A DNA stretch of 64,000 bases from contig JAGCOF010000015.1 of NCBI GenBank assembly GCA_017645585.1, positions 1-64,000 on the forward strand, read 5' to 3'. Shown here in pieces: positions 42,683-53,823 of this stretch. The DNA is from Bacteroidales bacterium (GTDB lineage Bacteria; Bacteroidota; Bacteroidia; Bacteroidales; P3). The position numbers were made by a program, and so were the translations under genes. The notes under the pieces are model-generated. The model did not search any database. It saw only the letters and a program-made list of their open reading frames with translations, and was not told where the DNA came from. The first letter of the stretch is position 1; each line of letters starts with the position of its first letter.

Positions 42683-45600
42683 TTACTTGCGCAGGACTTC
42701 GATTGTTCCGTTACGCTTGACAACACCGTAGTTGCCTTCAGCCATGAAGCGGAAGTAGTAGGTTCCGTCGGGGCTGCGGGTGGCGTTGGGATCCCAGAAC
42801 TGCTCGGCGTTGCGAATATTGCGCACGTGGTAGACAAGGGCACCGGTGCGGTCGTATATCCAGAGCTCGTTCATGGGATAGTTGCCCATTTCAACGAGGT
42901 TCACCACCTCCCAGCGGTCGTTGATGCCATCGCCGTTGGGTGTGACAAGATTGGGGAACTGCAGGTATTCGTTGGTGATGGTGATAATATGCTCGGCGGT
43001 ATCCCTACAGGTATGGGTGAATGAGGGATAGAGCATATCGCGGTAGAAGGCGAGGTTGACCCACGGCATATCCTCGAAGTAGAAGGAATCGACGGGATGT
43101 TCCCACGAAGCAACCAGCTGGACTGTGTAGTCGCCAGCCATGTTGTCGCCATCTTCGCCCCATTTGTAGTAAAGCTCATAGACCGAGGTAGTGTCGAACT
43201 CGCCACCCTCTGTGGGCTGTATGCGCCAGAGGTAGGCCAGACTGTCGCCACTGCCGAGGTCGCCCGGCGTCGGAGTGGTGAGGTTGTAGAGCTGCACTTC
43301 GGGATGCAAGATTGAGGGTCTCTCGGGCATCCACTTGAAATCGGCCACAGGGCTCGGGAATACAAATACAGGCCAAGCCACGGTGTCGAGACAGTCGCCC
43401 TCACTGGTGGTCACCAAGGTGAGGTAGGCCGACACACTGTCGCGTCCTGCCTCGAAGAGGTAGGTGAAAGTCGGGGCGGTGCCGTTGACCGTGGTGTCGG
43501 GCGTAAAGAGCGTCCACTGCCATGCTGTGGCACCCAACGTGCTATCAATGCAGTAGAGTGCGGTAGGAGCACAACTGATGAGCATAGTGTCAGGGACGAA
43601 TGTGGGCAGGCTGTCGAAATAGTAGTAGGGAGCCATGCGGAAGTTGGTGTCGCGTGGCGTAAGAGTGACATGGACCGTACTATCGCAGTTGTAGATGGAA
43701 TAAAGCACAGTGTCAATGCTTGCAGGGCCACCATAGTCAACACCGCGATAGGCAAACGGCATATACGGACAGATGATAATGGGGTCTGCGGTGTCGTAGG
43801 TGGGATGCACAGTAAGGATAAGGTTGACAGTGGTGTCGCAGCCCACTGTATTGAGGCCTATAGGACCGGACGAGTAGGTGCCATCGGTGGTGTAAGTCTG
43901 TCCACGCCATGTGATGCTGTCGCACGCCACGGCCACAGTGTCGCTCGAAGAGGTGAGGCGTACATCCAGCTGCAGCACATAGAGGCTGTCGCACGTCTGG
44001 CCAGGGACATTGACGAACTGATGATATTCGCCGGCAATGTTATAAGGTTGGCCAAAGAACGTATAGTTCTGATTATCGCAAATGGATGCCACAATGGTGT
44101 CAGAGGGTATCATGCCATCCGGCAACTCAAGCACGAGAGTCATGGTCATTGTGTCCTGACAAGCATCGAGGGCGATGCCACTAATGAGCGTTACCGTATA
44201 AGAGCCCGGCAGCAAGTATACAGCCGAACCGTGGTAGTTGGTGGAGGTGGTGCCGTTACCGAAGTCCCAGTAGGCAGTCTCGCAGTTCTCTCCTGGCAAC
44301 AGGTTGACACCATCGCGACTGATGCCGCTGAGGTTGGTGAAATCAACAAAGAAGCGGCAACTGTCAATAACCATTGCGGTGTCGAAGTCGGCCATCGGGT
44401 AGCGGGTGCCGCCGTAGGCGCTGATAGTGAAGTTGCAGGCGGGATTATCGAGCTTGGACACCTCGCAATAGTAAGTGATGTCCTCGCTGGGCACAGTGAT
44501 GCTCTGCTCCGTGCTGACGGTGGCGGTCGACTGCGAGGTGTACCAGCGGTAGTGGAAGCCCTCGGGGGCGCTCAGCGTGTTGCTGTCCACATCGCCACAC
44601 GATTCGGTGTTCATGTTCTTACGCATGCACTCCAACGTAAAGTAGGCATAGCCATAGTGCGAGCCCTCGTTGCAGTCGTAGGTGGTCAGGCGGAAATAGA
44701 CTTGCTCGCCGGCATGGCTGCTGAGGTCCACACCCACAGCCGTCCAATCCTTCCACAACACACCATCGTCGGCAACATTCCATCCCAGGCTTTGGTCGGC
44801 GATAAAGTCGGCCGAGGTACAGGCGGAGTCGATGATGTTGTAGTTGGTATCCAATAGTTCCATACGGAAGCGGGGCTGGTCGGCAGGATCATGCAGGGGG
44901 TCCTGCAACACGGCAGCATAACGCAGCAAAAGGAGCTCGAAGCTCGATGTATCTACCAAGAGACTGTAGGTGACACCTTCGGCCTCGGGATTGTAGGCAT
45001 TGGTGCTCCAGTTACCCAGACGCACACTGCTGGTATAACCCTCGGGGATAGTACGCAGATGGTTGCCCGTACGGGGGTCGCGCTGGGCGGTGTCGTAGCA
45101 AACGGTATGGCGGCTGTCGGGATGCATTGGTCCGTAGTTGATAGCACCGGCACGCGAATAGGGGTTGCTGTAAGTGCCGCTGAAGAAGACCGCCTGCGGC
45201 GAAGCCAAATCGGTGGCATTGACACAGCCAACACCAGGCTCGGGAGTAACCACCGAGAGGGTATCCGTATAGCTGGTCGAGCAGTAGCCATCAGTGCCAC
45301 AGTCGCTATTGAGGATGAACGTATAGTAGTGCAGCATGGTGAGCGGTTCGATATGCAGCGGCGGTGTCGGATTGGTGTAGGTATTCGCCACCACGCCCTC
45401 ATCAAGAACGGTGATGGTAGTATTCGGGGTGCCCACCTGATTCCATGTAAGATCAATCGAGTTATTGGTAAGCTTTTGCACACTGAAGTCGAACGCGGCA
45501 CAATTGCTGACATAGATGTCGTCCACACGGATGGAACGTCCGCCTGCCAGACGGTTGCTGCGTGCACGCAGGGCTATGAAGTGCGCATCATCGGGAGCGT

Positions 45601-48600
45601 TGCGGAAGTCGACAAGGCTGTGTTGCCAGACACCTGTCTCCACAGGTGCCAAGGTGCGCACAGGATAGAAGGTAGCCAAATCGTTGGGATCGTTCATCAC
45701 ACCCACCACCAAACGGTCGGCCAAGTCTTCCACCTGGTACCAGATGCTGAGAGCCACCTTCTGGATAGAATCGATATTGATATCGGGCGTAATCAGATAG
45801 GACCTGACACCGATAGGCATATCCATACTGTTGGTCCCGGAGTGTGCCACATCACTGGTAACGCCAATATTTGATTGATGCGAGGTCCAATTGTGTATCA
45901 CCGTGCCGACAGCAGCGGTATCGAAGTTGATACAGGAAGGCACCTCCAGCGGAGCGCCAAGGGTGGTGACACGCTGGGCTGGCATACAGGTATAGGCGTT
46001 GCTGTCGCAACGGAAGTAGAAGTCGTAAGTGGTTTCGGGGTCAAGGATGAGTATCTGCGGCACACTGTCGATGCGCAGGATGGGGTTACCACAACCTTGA
46101 CAAGACTCGTTGGTGTGGTGATACTCCACATAGAACGGTGTCTTCTTGCCGTCAATACGCACTTGGTTCCAGCGGCTGAGCGTGGCCGTGGCGCCCATCG
46201 AGGCAGCACACTTGTCCACATAAATCTCTTTCACATCCATCCAATTGCCACCAGCGCTGCGCAGATGATGCAGTGCTATCCAACGACCGGTGTCGGCATA
46301 GGCCTCAAAGTCCACAAAAGCCACCTGCACACTGTCGTCAGTACGGGTGTAGACCAACGTGTCTATCGGCACAGACGACAAAGTGTCATAGGCATCAGTC
46401 ATTGCACACACCACCAAAGTGTCATGCTCGCTGGCTCCCTTGTAGACTATCTTCATACCGGCATGCTTCAGCGAATCCATCTCCACCTCAGGCAACACAG
46501 CCCACTGCGACACATTGTCCCATAAATGGAGATAGTAGTCATAGGTACCATGCACTTGCTCAATGGAGGGGCCGTTCTGTCCTTCCGGACAATAGGTAAA
46601 GTAATCCCACCACCAGCCACCACTGGGCGTGCAACATGCTGGCGATTCACGGCGCCAACCAAGCCTATAATATCTTTCACTCTCACAGGTATAGCCCGAT
46701 GCATCAGCCACAGGCGTAAGGTAGGCATCCGAACGGAAGCTGTCATAGATTATGAAAGGGTTCCTGTCGATATACAGCATTGTATCCAGGTCATGACCAT
46801 CTCCCCATTGCGGCCGGTGATAGCGCATCCAATAGGGCTTATCGACCGAAGCGGTGAGAGTCAACTGCTGAGACCGCGTAAGGCTGATTTTAGGATACGG
46901 AGAACCATAGAGATGGATACCAAAAAGATACATTGCAGAACGTGCGCGGATGGCGATGCGTTTGTCGGCGTATGGAGAGAGATCTACGTCGGGATTTTGC
47001 CAATCGTTCATCCCTGACACCCACACTGGCACAAACGAACCCGTGTCAACCCCCGAAGCCAAATAACCTATCTGGACCGCGCCGCCGTCCTCACCCACAT
47101 ACAAACGTGCATGGAGCGACAATGCCGAGTCGGCATCCAACGCCGGCAACACAGCATATTCCCATCGGTTACCCGAGTAGTAGGGGTTCATCATGAGCGA
47201 CGGTCCCCAGGTATCAAGACGCAACTCGTCATTGGTATCTGCCCGGAAGAAGTCCCATATGGGCGGGATGCTGAGCGAACCTGTGGCAGCCTCAAAGTCT
47301 TCACAATAGGGCAACGGAATGAGGCCGCCGGTGCGGATGCTCACCTCCGGTCGGCAATCCGTCTCGCCATACAGACAATGCCACCAAAGGTCGTAACGTC
47401 TGCCAAGATGAAGCCCCTCAACACGGTAGGAATTTTGGTTGATGAGTATCACACGACTGTCCTCGCCACTGCTATCGGTGATGTGGAGGTAATAGGTGGC
47501 CGCCTGGTCGGTGTCAAGCTCACAGAGCACCGTATTGCCGTCCACGGTGAAATGAACTATCGGACAACCACTGAAGCCAATGTCGTCAAGACTTACTGCA
47601 TCACCCAATGTACGGAACGCCAAACGAACCCGGTTGGTGTCGGTGTCAGGCAAACGCAACATATAGTATTTCCATGCCGTGTCAACCACAAAAGTATCTA
47701 TCGGCGTGTAGAGCGACGACGCATAGTTAAAGTGTGTAGAGTCAATGTGTATGCTGTCGGCAGGTATCATGCCCAGCAACACCGTGTCTCCAACATCCGC
47801 TCCGCGGGCCCGGAAAGCAAAACTGACACCTCCAATACCATAGAGCGGGTGAGTAGTCACGACAGCCGAAGGGGACAACTGCAAGTAATCGTCATTGGTA
47901 ACGACCCATGTGCCCGAACCCGCCCAATGATAAGGTAACTCATAAGAAGTCAAATCATCGAAGTGAAAACAGGAGCCTTCACCACCCAAACCGTCGGCAC
48001 GGGTAACAAAATAGCCTGCATAGGAGGTGCAGCCGCCATAGGGTCGTACATAACAGAGATACAGCGTGCCCGTATCAAGACCGGTAAGACCCAGCGCGTT
48101 GACGTTGTTCTGGTCTATCACCGTGTCGATAATACGGCCACCTCCAACGATGGTCACCTGCGCGCTATCGGTGCCGATAAGCTGCCCGAAATTGAGGCCA
48201 GCAGTAGTGTAGTCGGTGCCATAGCAATGATAGTCCTCGTAAGCTGCATGCCCGATTTGCAACTCGTCAATATAGCAGCTGTAAAACGAGTATTCAAACG
48301 GATGAATGTAACGCAGAGCCAAACGGCAGTTAAAGAGCGTGTCGCTCGGCCGTAACTGGTAGTTGACATGCACACGCTGGTTATATGCCACCACGTCGAT
48401 AGTGTCAAGCACCCGAAAATGCTCACTGTAATAACCCTCTGGGATAGTGCCCACAATGATGGTGGAACGCGGTGCATTGTCGTTGATATAAAAACTTAAA
48501 ATTGAATTGCTATCCACCTCCACATCGGGCAGCAGAGCGGTGGAATAGTAGCTCCAATCAAAGCCCCAAGAGGCAAGCCGCAGTGCATTGCCGGCATAGC

Positions 48601-50908
48601 CGTCGTAGGCTTGCGACCCCATCTGTGGATATCCATTCACCTCGTTCATGCGGCGCCAATCACCCCACTGATAACTCCACGCGTTGTTGTTGTCCAAAGC
48701 ATTAAAATCCTCGCAGTAAGGCATCGGATAGTCGTATTGGGTGGTGCGCACAGGCTGCCGGAAATCTTGGCAAGGTTGTGTGCCGGGACGATAGACATAG
48801 AAGTCGTAATCTGTCGCAGGCGTCAGTCCTGTCACCTTGCCGCGGGTAACATGGTAGAAGGTATCCACCACGCCGGTGCCGATGGCAAAATCACGCGGAC
48901 CATACTGTATCAGCACCGTATCGTAAGCCTGGGCCCAACTGAATTCCACCGAGGAGCCGCGACGGTGCACCAGACGCACGCTGTCCACCAGCGCCACACC
49001 TCCTTGCACTCCCAGAATATAAAAACCGCACGACCACACGCTACTCATGCGTACAGCGATATGACGACCTGTGGAAGTAGCAGGCACTGTGGCCACCAGC
49101 GTATGCCGTCCTCCGTCCAAAGTATCGGTAGCCAACGGCACAAACGTTGTGGTGTCGTCGGGATAATACATGGTGCCAATAGTGATGATAGCGCTATTGT
49201 TATTGTCGCCGAAATAATCCACCGCTATCTGCTTGCCGGCCAATCCCGACAGGCGCTCGCTGACCAAATAGTTTCCTTGGCTATAATTGTAATTATAGTC
49301 GCTGTTAGCGTATAAATAGATGTTACGGAAATAAGTACTATAGTCGTTGAAATAAAAGTAATTGCCACCAAAACCGAAAGAACTATACACACCGGTAGTG
49401 TGTATGGTCCAGCCCTGCGGCATACTTGCCCAATCATAGAAATCGGAGCAGAAGGTGGCTGCCGGAGTAGGCATCGGCAGGGTGCGGGCAGCCACGGAAC
49501 GGCTGATACCCGCGTTGCCGCAGGTGGGATAGACGGTCACAATATAGCGACGGTCGGCACCCAAACCCGTCAAGGTAAGCGGCGACACGGCGTTGTTGAA
49601 CGTCAGCGAGTCCACCATTGCGCCCTCGGGACGCACACCCACGCGACAGGTGGGGTTGCCATAGGTGTTCCACGACACCTTGAAGCCATCATACTCAATA
49701 TGATAGACCTGCAGCGAGTCCACGCCACACGTCTCCACACTCAAGCCGTCAAGGTAGACACGACGGCCGACACCGTCCTGCTGCGATTGCTCCATACGGA
49801 AGGCCAGACGGCGTCCGTTGGTGGCATTCCATGTGACGCGATACTCCTGCCACACGGCGGCATCCCACAGTGTAATGGTCTGCAGCGGCGTGAAGCCGTA
49901 GGCATTGTAGTCCGAGCCCACACTGTCGCAGGTACCCACCATCACCACGGCACCGCTGTGACTGGACAGCAGGTTGACACGCATCGTGCGGTTGCCGCTG
50001 CCGGCCAGCGGCGGAGTGGCCACCATGCCGAAGTGGCCCGCGCTCTCGCTGTTGCCGCAGCTAAGCATCAGGCTGCGCTCGCCTTCCTGGTGATGGCTTG
50101 CCACCACCTGAGGCAGGAATTCCTCTTCGTCGAAGTTCTGCGACGACAGCCAGCAAGGCGGGAAGGAGCCGTCGGCAAGACCCTCGAAACCATCACTATA
50201 AGGCATCGCAGGCAGGCCACATGCCGTGCGCACTCCCAACTCAGAGGCGCAGCAGCGGTTGCCCATCGCGGCAGTAGCCACAACGGTGATGTCGTAGTAG
50301 GTGGCAGCATTGAGGCCGTTGAGCGTATAGCTGGTGGTATTGGAGGTGCCCACAGTACTGCCGTTGCTGATAATCGTGAAAGGGCCTAAGGCGCTGGTGG
50401 CGTTCCAACTGAGGGCGATGGAAGAAGTGGTGACAGAGGTCGTGTGGAGGTTGGTCACGGGGTTGGCACACGAGGCGCTGACACCCGAGATGGACCAGGT
50501 GAAAGCGAAACCGCTATAGGTGGTTCCGCCGTCGGTGTTAAATCCGATCTTCATTATGCCCGAGGTAGCCGTCACGTCGATGAGGCTAGTGCCCGCCACA
50601 TGGTCCACCAGCAACGTGGTGCCATCGTAAATCGTCAACCGGTCGCAACACATCTCGGTGACATAGTTACCCGTCAGGTGGATAGTGAGGCCTGCGCTGG
50701 CCTGAATGAACACCCAGCCGTCGAAGTTATCGGAGTAGTTATTCGTGGCACCACCGTCGTCATAGATGATGCCGCCACCCAACACACAGGCGTCGAGCAT
50801 GATAGTGTCGTGGTTCACCATAGTCACCTCCGACTGCGCCGCGAGGTGGGACGGCGCTGCAAAGAGACATGCCGCCAGCGCCGCAATAAGATATTTATGT
50901 CGTTTCAT
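42683..50908 (-). CDS. Giant T9SS surface protein with gliding-motility-type C-terminal domain
   Basis: 2741 residues from ATG at 50908. Signal peptide (ends HLAAQ); a CUB-like domain (about 30-140; GGATNNYSDNFDGW, CCDRLTIYDG); a fibronectin III-like domain (about 145-230; ALSWNATSALGPFTI); about ten repeated modules, each beginning with a PYCEDF-like motif followed by a MAM/jelly-roll-like fold and an FN3-like piece; a PKD-like domain (about 2190-2260; AYWDFGNGTTSTNYHGSAVY); two CD(S)-type repeats; and the terminal T9SS type B sorting domain (PNLVTPNGDGINDRWEV to GTIEVLRK). It is exported by T9SS and probably adhesive (inference). Followed after 13 bp by the two-component genes. Confidence 0.9.
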   Translation of the reverse strand: MKRHKYLIAALAACLFAAPSHLAAQSEVTMVNHDTIMLDACVLGGGIIYDDGGATNNYSDNFDGWVFIQASAGLTIHLTGNYVTEMCCDRLTIYDGTTLLVDHVAGTSLIDVTATSGIMKIGFNTDGGTTYSGFAFTWSISGVSASCANPVTNLHTTSVTTSSIALSWNATSALGPFTIISNGSTVGTSNTTSYTLNGLNAATYYDITVVATAAMGNRCCASELGVRTACGLPAMPYSDGFEGLADGSFPPCWLSSQNFDEEEFLPQVVASHHQEGERSLMLSCGNSESAGHFGMVATPPLAGSGNRTMRVNLLSSHSGAVVMVGTCDSVGSDYNAYGFTPLQTITLWDAAVWQEYRVTWNATNGRRLAFRMEQSQQDGVGRRVYLDGLSVETCGVDSLQVYHIEYDGFKVSWNTYGNPTCRVGVRPEGAMVDSLTFNNAVSPLTLTGLGADRRYIVTVYPTCGNAGISRSVAARTLPMPTPAATFCSDFYDWASMPQGWTIHTTGVYSSFGFGGNYFYFNDYSTYFRNIYLYANSDYNYNYSQGNYLVSERLSGLAGKQIAVDYFGDNNNSAIITIGTMYYPDDTTTFVPLATDTLDGGRHTLVATVPATSTGRHIAVRMSSVWSCGFYILGVQGGVALVDSVRLVHRRGSSVEFSWAQAYDTVLIQYGPRDFAIGTGVVDTFYHVTRGKVTGLTPATDYDFYVYRPGTQPCQDFRQPVRTTQYDYPMPYCEDFNALDNNNAWSYQWGDWRRMNEVNGYPQMGSQAYDGYAGNALRLASWGFDWSYYSTALLPDVEVDSNSILSFYINDNAPRSTIIVGTIPEGYYSEHFRVLDTIDVVAYNQRVHVNYQLRPSDTLFNCRLALRYIHPFEYSFYSCYIDELQIGHAAYEDYHCYGTDYTTAGLNFGQLIGTDSAQVTIVGGGRIIDTVIDQNNVNALGLTGLDTGTLYLCYVRPYGGCTSYAGYFVTRADGLGGEGSCFHFDDLTSYELPYHWAGSGTWVVTNDDYLQLSPSAVVTTHPLYGIGGVSFAFRARGADVGDTVLLGMIPADSIHIDSTHFNYASSLYTPIDTFVVDTAWKYYMLRLPDTDTNRVRLAFRTLGDAVSLDDIGFSGCPIVHFTVDGNTVLCELDTDQAATYYLHITDSSGEDSRVILINQNSYRVEGLHLGRRYDLWWHCLYGETDCRPEVSIRTGGLIPLPYCEDFEAATGSLSIPPIWDFFRADTNDELRLDTWGPSLMMNPYYSGNRWEYAVLPALDADSALSLHARLYVGEDGGAVQIGYLASGVDTGSFVPVWVSGMNDWQNPDVDLSPYADKRIAIRARSAMYLFGIHLYGSPYPKISLTRSQQLTLTASVDKPYWMRYHRPQWGDGHDLDTMLYIDRNPFIIYDSFRSDAYLTPVADASGYTCESERYYRLGWRRESPACCTPSGGWWWDYFTYCPEGQNGPSIEQVHGTYDYYLHLWDNVSQWAVLPEVEMDSLKHAGMKIVYKGASEHDTLVVCAMTDAYDTLSSVPIDTLVYTRTDDSVQVAFVDFEAYADTGRWIALHHLRSAGGNWMDVKEIYVDKCAASMGATATLSRWNQVRIDGKKTPFYVEYHHTNESCQGCGNPILRIDSVPQILILDPETTYDFYFRCDSNAYTCMPAQRVTTLGAPLEVPSCINFDTAAVGTVIHNWTSHQSNIGVTSDVAHSGTNSMDMPIGVRSYLITPDINIDSIQKVALSIWYQVEDLADRLVVGVMNDPNDLATFYPVRTLAPVETGVWQHSLVDFRNAPDDAHFIALRARSNRLAGGRSIRVDDIYVSNCAAFDFSVQKLTNNSIDLTWNQVGTPNTTITVLDEGVVANTYTNPTPPLHIEPLTMLHYYTFILNSDCGTDGYCSTSYTDTLSVVTPEPGVGCVNATDLASPQAVFFSGTYSNPYSRAGAINYGPMHPDSRHTVCYDTAQRDPRTGNHLRTIPEGYTSSVRLGNWSTNAYNPEAEGVTYSLLVDTSSFELLLLRYAAVLQDPLHDPADQPRFRMELLDTNYNIIDSACTSADFIADQSLGWNVADDGVLWKDWTAVGVDLSSHAGEQVYFRLTTYDCNEGSHYGYAYFTLECMRKNMNTESCGDVDSNTLSAPEGFHYRWYTSQSTATVSTEQSITVPSEDITYYCEVSKLDNPACNFTISAYGGTRYPMADFDTAMVIDSCRFFVDFTNLSGISRDGVNLLPGENCETAYWDFGNGTTSTNYHGSAVYLLPGSYTVTLISGIALDACQDTMTMTLVLELPDGMIPSDTIVASICDNQNYTFFGQPYNIAGEYHQFVNVPGQTCDSLYVLQLDVRLTSSSDTVAVACDSITWRGQTYTTDGTYSSGPIGLNTVGCDTTVNLILTVHPTYDTADPIIICPYMPFAYRGVDYGGPASIDTVLYSIYNCDSTVHVTLTPRDTNFRMAPYYYFDSLPTFVPDTMLISCAPTALYCIDSTLGATAWQWTLFTPDTTVNGTAPTFTYLFEAGRDSVSAYLTLVTTSEGDCLDTVAWPVFVFPSPVADFKWMPERPSILHPEVQLYNLTTPTPGDLGSGDSLAYLWRIQPTEGGEFDTTSVYELYYKWGEDGDNMAGDYTVQLVASWEHPVDSFYFEDMPWVNLAFYRDMLYPSFTHTCRDTAEHIITITNEYLQFPNLVTPNGDGINDRWEVVNLVEMGNYPMNELWIYDRTGALVYHVRNIRNAEQFWDPNATRSPDGTYYFRFMAEGNYGVVKRNGTIEVLRK

Positions 50909-51247
50909 TATCATCGTAGTATATTCTATAATACACTATACCAACACCCTACCCGAACAGCAAGGCACTATATGGAAATGCAAATATATAGAAACAAAAA
51001 TAAAAAAGCAAATTTTGTTTTCGCACAGTCGTTTTTTTGCAAAAAACAAGCACCAAATTTCATGCACATTTTTAACACAAAAGAACAAATTATTAGCAAT
51101 AATTTAACTTAACACATATAGGTATTTAACAACCATTAACAAATACTCACAGGAGCACAACCAAACCATAATTTCACCTAAAAACCAGCATTTTAGATAT
51201 AAAACCGCATCTAAAACACTAAAAATCAGCACCAAAACCACACCAAC

Positions 51248-51320
51248 TCCGACTCATGTCCGACTCAACTCCGACTGTTGTCCGAGTAAAGTCCGACTTT
51301 CGTCGGAGAAAACACGGTGT
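51248..51320. repeat. 11-bp-periodic GACT array, subfamily A-D copy D
   Basis: Five 11-bp units (TCCGACTCATG, TCCGACTCAAC, TCCGACTGTTG, TCCGAGTAAAG, TCCGACTTTCG; 51248-51302), then TCGGAGAAAACACGGTGT, the tail shared with copy C. It lies in the 554-bp divergent gap between the giant gene and the 51463 gene. The rest of that gap (50909-51247) is AT-rich, low-complexity sequence with no other clear feature. Confidence 0.85.
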
Positions 51321-51406
51321 CGGTACGGTGTTGACAGGGAGTTATCCAGATGTCGTGTTTAACATGTATTAACACATGCACTTTTTACCTCTTCAGGGAA
51401 CTTTAT

Positions 51407-51437
51407 TTTGCGGAATGAGAAAAAACGTGTATCTTTG
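51407..51437 (+). promoter_or_regulatory. Promoter of the 51463 barrel operon
   Basis: TTTG (51407-51410), 19-bp spacer, TATCTTTG (51430-51437): a full consensus match 25 bp before the ATG. Confidence 0.8.
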
Positions 51438-51462
51438 CATTTTGTATTAATACTAAATTACG

Positions 51463-52236
51463 ATGAAGAAAATAGCGCTTCTCTTTGCCGCAGTGGCATT
51501 TATGACGGCAGCCAACGCCCAGCTGGTGGTTGGACTGCAGGGCGGTTACCACCAACAGAAAGACATCAACTCACTGAACGAGGACTACACTTTCGCCTCG
51601 AGTTATGTGGGCGGCCTCCGTGTGGGCTACATGATTACACCCAAGCTTTATGTCGGCGTGGCCGGCAGCATCCTCGGCAACGGCAACGAGCTGTATATCG
51701 GCCTCGACTCCGCGGCCCTCAACGGCATGATGCACCCCATCAAAGAGCACTCCTATGCCGACAAGCGCAGCGGCTGGAACGTCAGCCCGCAGGTGCGTTA
51801 CGAGTTGTTAAAATACGGCAACATGTACTTCCACCTGCTGCTGCAAGGCACCTATAGTTCACTGAGTTACACCAATCGCTCGGAGAGTTATACTTGGGTA
51901 ACCTATCCCAACCCCAACGAGTATTGGGAACAGGACCCCTATGACGACAGCATCAGCTGCACGTCGTGGAGCGTCAGCCTGCGTCCCACGCTGACCTATG
52001 AGTTCTCGAAGCACCTCAGCGCCGAACTGAGCCTCGACTTCCTGAGCATCGGCTACGCCAGCGAGACGACCCACTACGACGCCACATCCACAACCGACGC
52101 CGTCACAGGCATCACCACCGCCATCGAACCCTACAGCACTACCCGCACCACCATCTACGGCGGCCTGAACACCCTCATGGAGACCCTCCGCTGGGAAAGC
52201 CCCATGCTGCGGCTGGGATTTAATTGGACGTTTTAA
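51463..52236 (+). CDS. Outer-membrane beta-barrel protein (porin-like)
   Basis: 257 residues, signal peptide ending ANAQ, then barrel strands (LVVGLQGGYHQQKD, SSYVGGLRVGYMITPKLYVGVAGSI) and a C-terminal SPMLRLGFNWTF with Phe at the end, the outer-membrane insertion signal. No ligand known. First gene of a tightly packed run reaching lspA. Confidence 0.75.
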   Translation: MKKIALLFAAVAFMTAANAQLVVGLQGGYHQQKDINSLNEDYTFASSYVGGLRVGYMITPKLYVGVAGSILGNGNELYIGLDSAALNGMMHPIKEHSYADKRSGWNVSPQVRYELLKYGNMYFHLLLQGTYSSLSYTNRSESYTWVTYPNPNEYWEQDPYDDSISCTSWSVSLRPTLTYEFSKHLSAELSLDFLSIGYASETTHYDATSTTDAVTGITTAIEPYSTTRTTIYGGLNTLMETLRWESPMLRLGFNWTF

Positions 52237-52248
52237 CACCCTTTAGCC

Positions 52249-53823
52249 ATGTTTACATCGGAGCAAGGATTGTACATCGCTCATTGCGATGAAGGTGCAT
52301 TATCTATAGTAGGCCGCATGGCCAACCGTCACGGCCTCATCGCCGGCGCCACCGGCACAGGCAAGACCGTCACCCTGCAGGTGATGGCCGAAACCTTCTG
52401 CCAGGCCGGCGTGCCCTGCTTCATGGCCGACATGAAGGGCGACCTGAGCGGCATCAGCCAGGCCGGCCAGATGAGCGGCTTCATCGAGAAACGCAAGGAC
52501 GCCTTCGGCGTGCCCGATCCGCAGTTCCAGGCCTGCCCTGTGCGCTTCTTCGACGTCTATGGCGAACAAGGCCACCCCATCCGCGCCACCGTGAGCCAGA
52601 TGGGACCGCAGCTGCTCAGCCGTCTGCTGGGCCTCAACGAGACACAGGACGGCGTGCTCAACATCGTCTTCCGCATCGCCGACGAGCGCGGTCTGCTGCT
52701 GCTCGACATGAAGGACCTGCGCGCCATGCTCGACTATGTGGCCAAACACGCCAAAGAGTATACCACACAATACGGCAACATCAGTACCGCCACCGTGGGC
52801 GCCATCCAGCGCTCGCTGCTGCAACTCGACGCCCAAGGCGCCGATCGCTTCTTCGGCGAGCCCAGCTTCGACATCTTCGACCTGCTGCAGACCGAAGGCG
52901 GCAAGGGCGTGATGAATGTGCTGGCGGCCGACAAACTGATGCTGCAGCCCAAGCTCTACAGCACCTTCCTGCTGTGGCTCCTCAGCGAGCTCTACAGCAC
53001 CCTGCCCGAAGTGGGCGACCAGGAATTGCCGCGCTTAGTGTTCTTCTTCGACGAGGCCCACATGCTCTTCGAGGACACCAGCAAGGCGCTGGTGGACAAG
53101 ATCGAGCAGGTCATCCGCCTGATACGTTCCAAGGGTGTGGGCATCTACTTCGTCACCCAGAACCCCACCGACATACCCGACAGTATCCTCGGCCAGCTGG
53201 GCAACCGCGTGCAACACGCCCTGCGCGCCTACACACCCAAGGACCAGAAAGCCGTGAAGACCGCTGCCGACACCTTCCGCCCCAACCCTGCCTTCAAGAC
53301 CGACGAGGCCATCACCGAGCTGGAGACCGGCGAGGCGCTGGTGAGCTTCCTCGACGAGAAAGGAGCTCCCCGTGTGGTGCAGCGCGCCAAGGTGCTTTTC
53401 CCGCTGAGTCAGATTGGCGCCATCACCCCCGAACAACGCTCGGCCATCGTGCGCAGCAGCCGCATCTACGGCAAATACGACAACATGGTGGACCGTCAGA
53501 GCGCCTTCGAAGTGCTGCTGGCAGAGAGCGAAGAGGTGGTAGTGGTTGAGGAGAAAAAGCAGAATACCCCAAGTGTTCAGAGTGCTCCGAATACTTCGAA
53601 GCCTGCCGCCAAGAAGTCCGGCATCGGCAGCAAACTGCTGAAGGCCGTCTTCACCGCCGCCACCGCCACCCTGGCCACCGCCGCCGGCACCGCCGTGAGC
53701 GACGCCGTCACAGGCAAGAAGACCAAGAGCAACAAGACAATGGGACAGAAAATCATCAAGAATACCACCTCGGCTGCCACCCGCACGCTGACGCGCGACA
53801 TACTCGGCAACCTGCTGAAGTGA
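52249..53823 (+). CDS. HerA/DUF853-type helicase-like ATPase
   Basis: 524 residues. Walker [13 protein letters not shown] (about residues 31-42), Walker [15 protein letters not shown], and the [19 protein letters not shown] region (here VTQNPTDIP) identify the DUF853 (HerA-like, FtsK/HerA superfamily) ATPases. The C-terminal about 100 residues are Ala/Thr/Lys-rich and low complexity ([18 protein letters not shown]). The biological role of DUF853 proteins is not settled. 12 bp after the barrel gene. Confidence 0.87.
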   Translation: MFTSEQGLYIAHCDEGALSIVGRMANRHGLIAGATGTGKTVTLQVMAETFCQAGVPCFMADMKGDLSGISQAGQMSGFIEKRKDAFGVPDPQFQACPVRFFDVYGEQGHPIRATVSQMGPQLLSRLLGLNETQDGVLNIVFRIADERGLLLLDMKDLRAMLDYVAKHAKEYTTQYGNISTATVGAIQRSLLQLDAQGADRFFGEPSFDIFDLLQTEGGKGVMNVLAADKLMLQPKLYSTFLLWLLSELYSTLPEVGDQELPRLVFFFDEAHMLFEDTSKALVDKIEQVIRLIRSKGVGIYFVTQNPTDIPDSILGQLGNRVQHALRAYTPKDQKAVKTAADTFRPNPAFKTDEAITELETGEALVSFLDEKGAPRVVQRAKVLFPLSQIGAITPEQRSAIVRSSRIYGKYDNMVDRQSAFEVLLAESEEVVVVEEKKQNTPSVQSAPNTSKPAAKKSGIGSKLLKAVFTAATATLATAAGTAVSDAVTGKKTKSNKTMGQKIIKNTTSAATRTLTRDILGNLLK

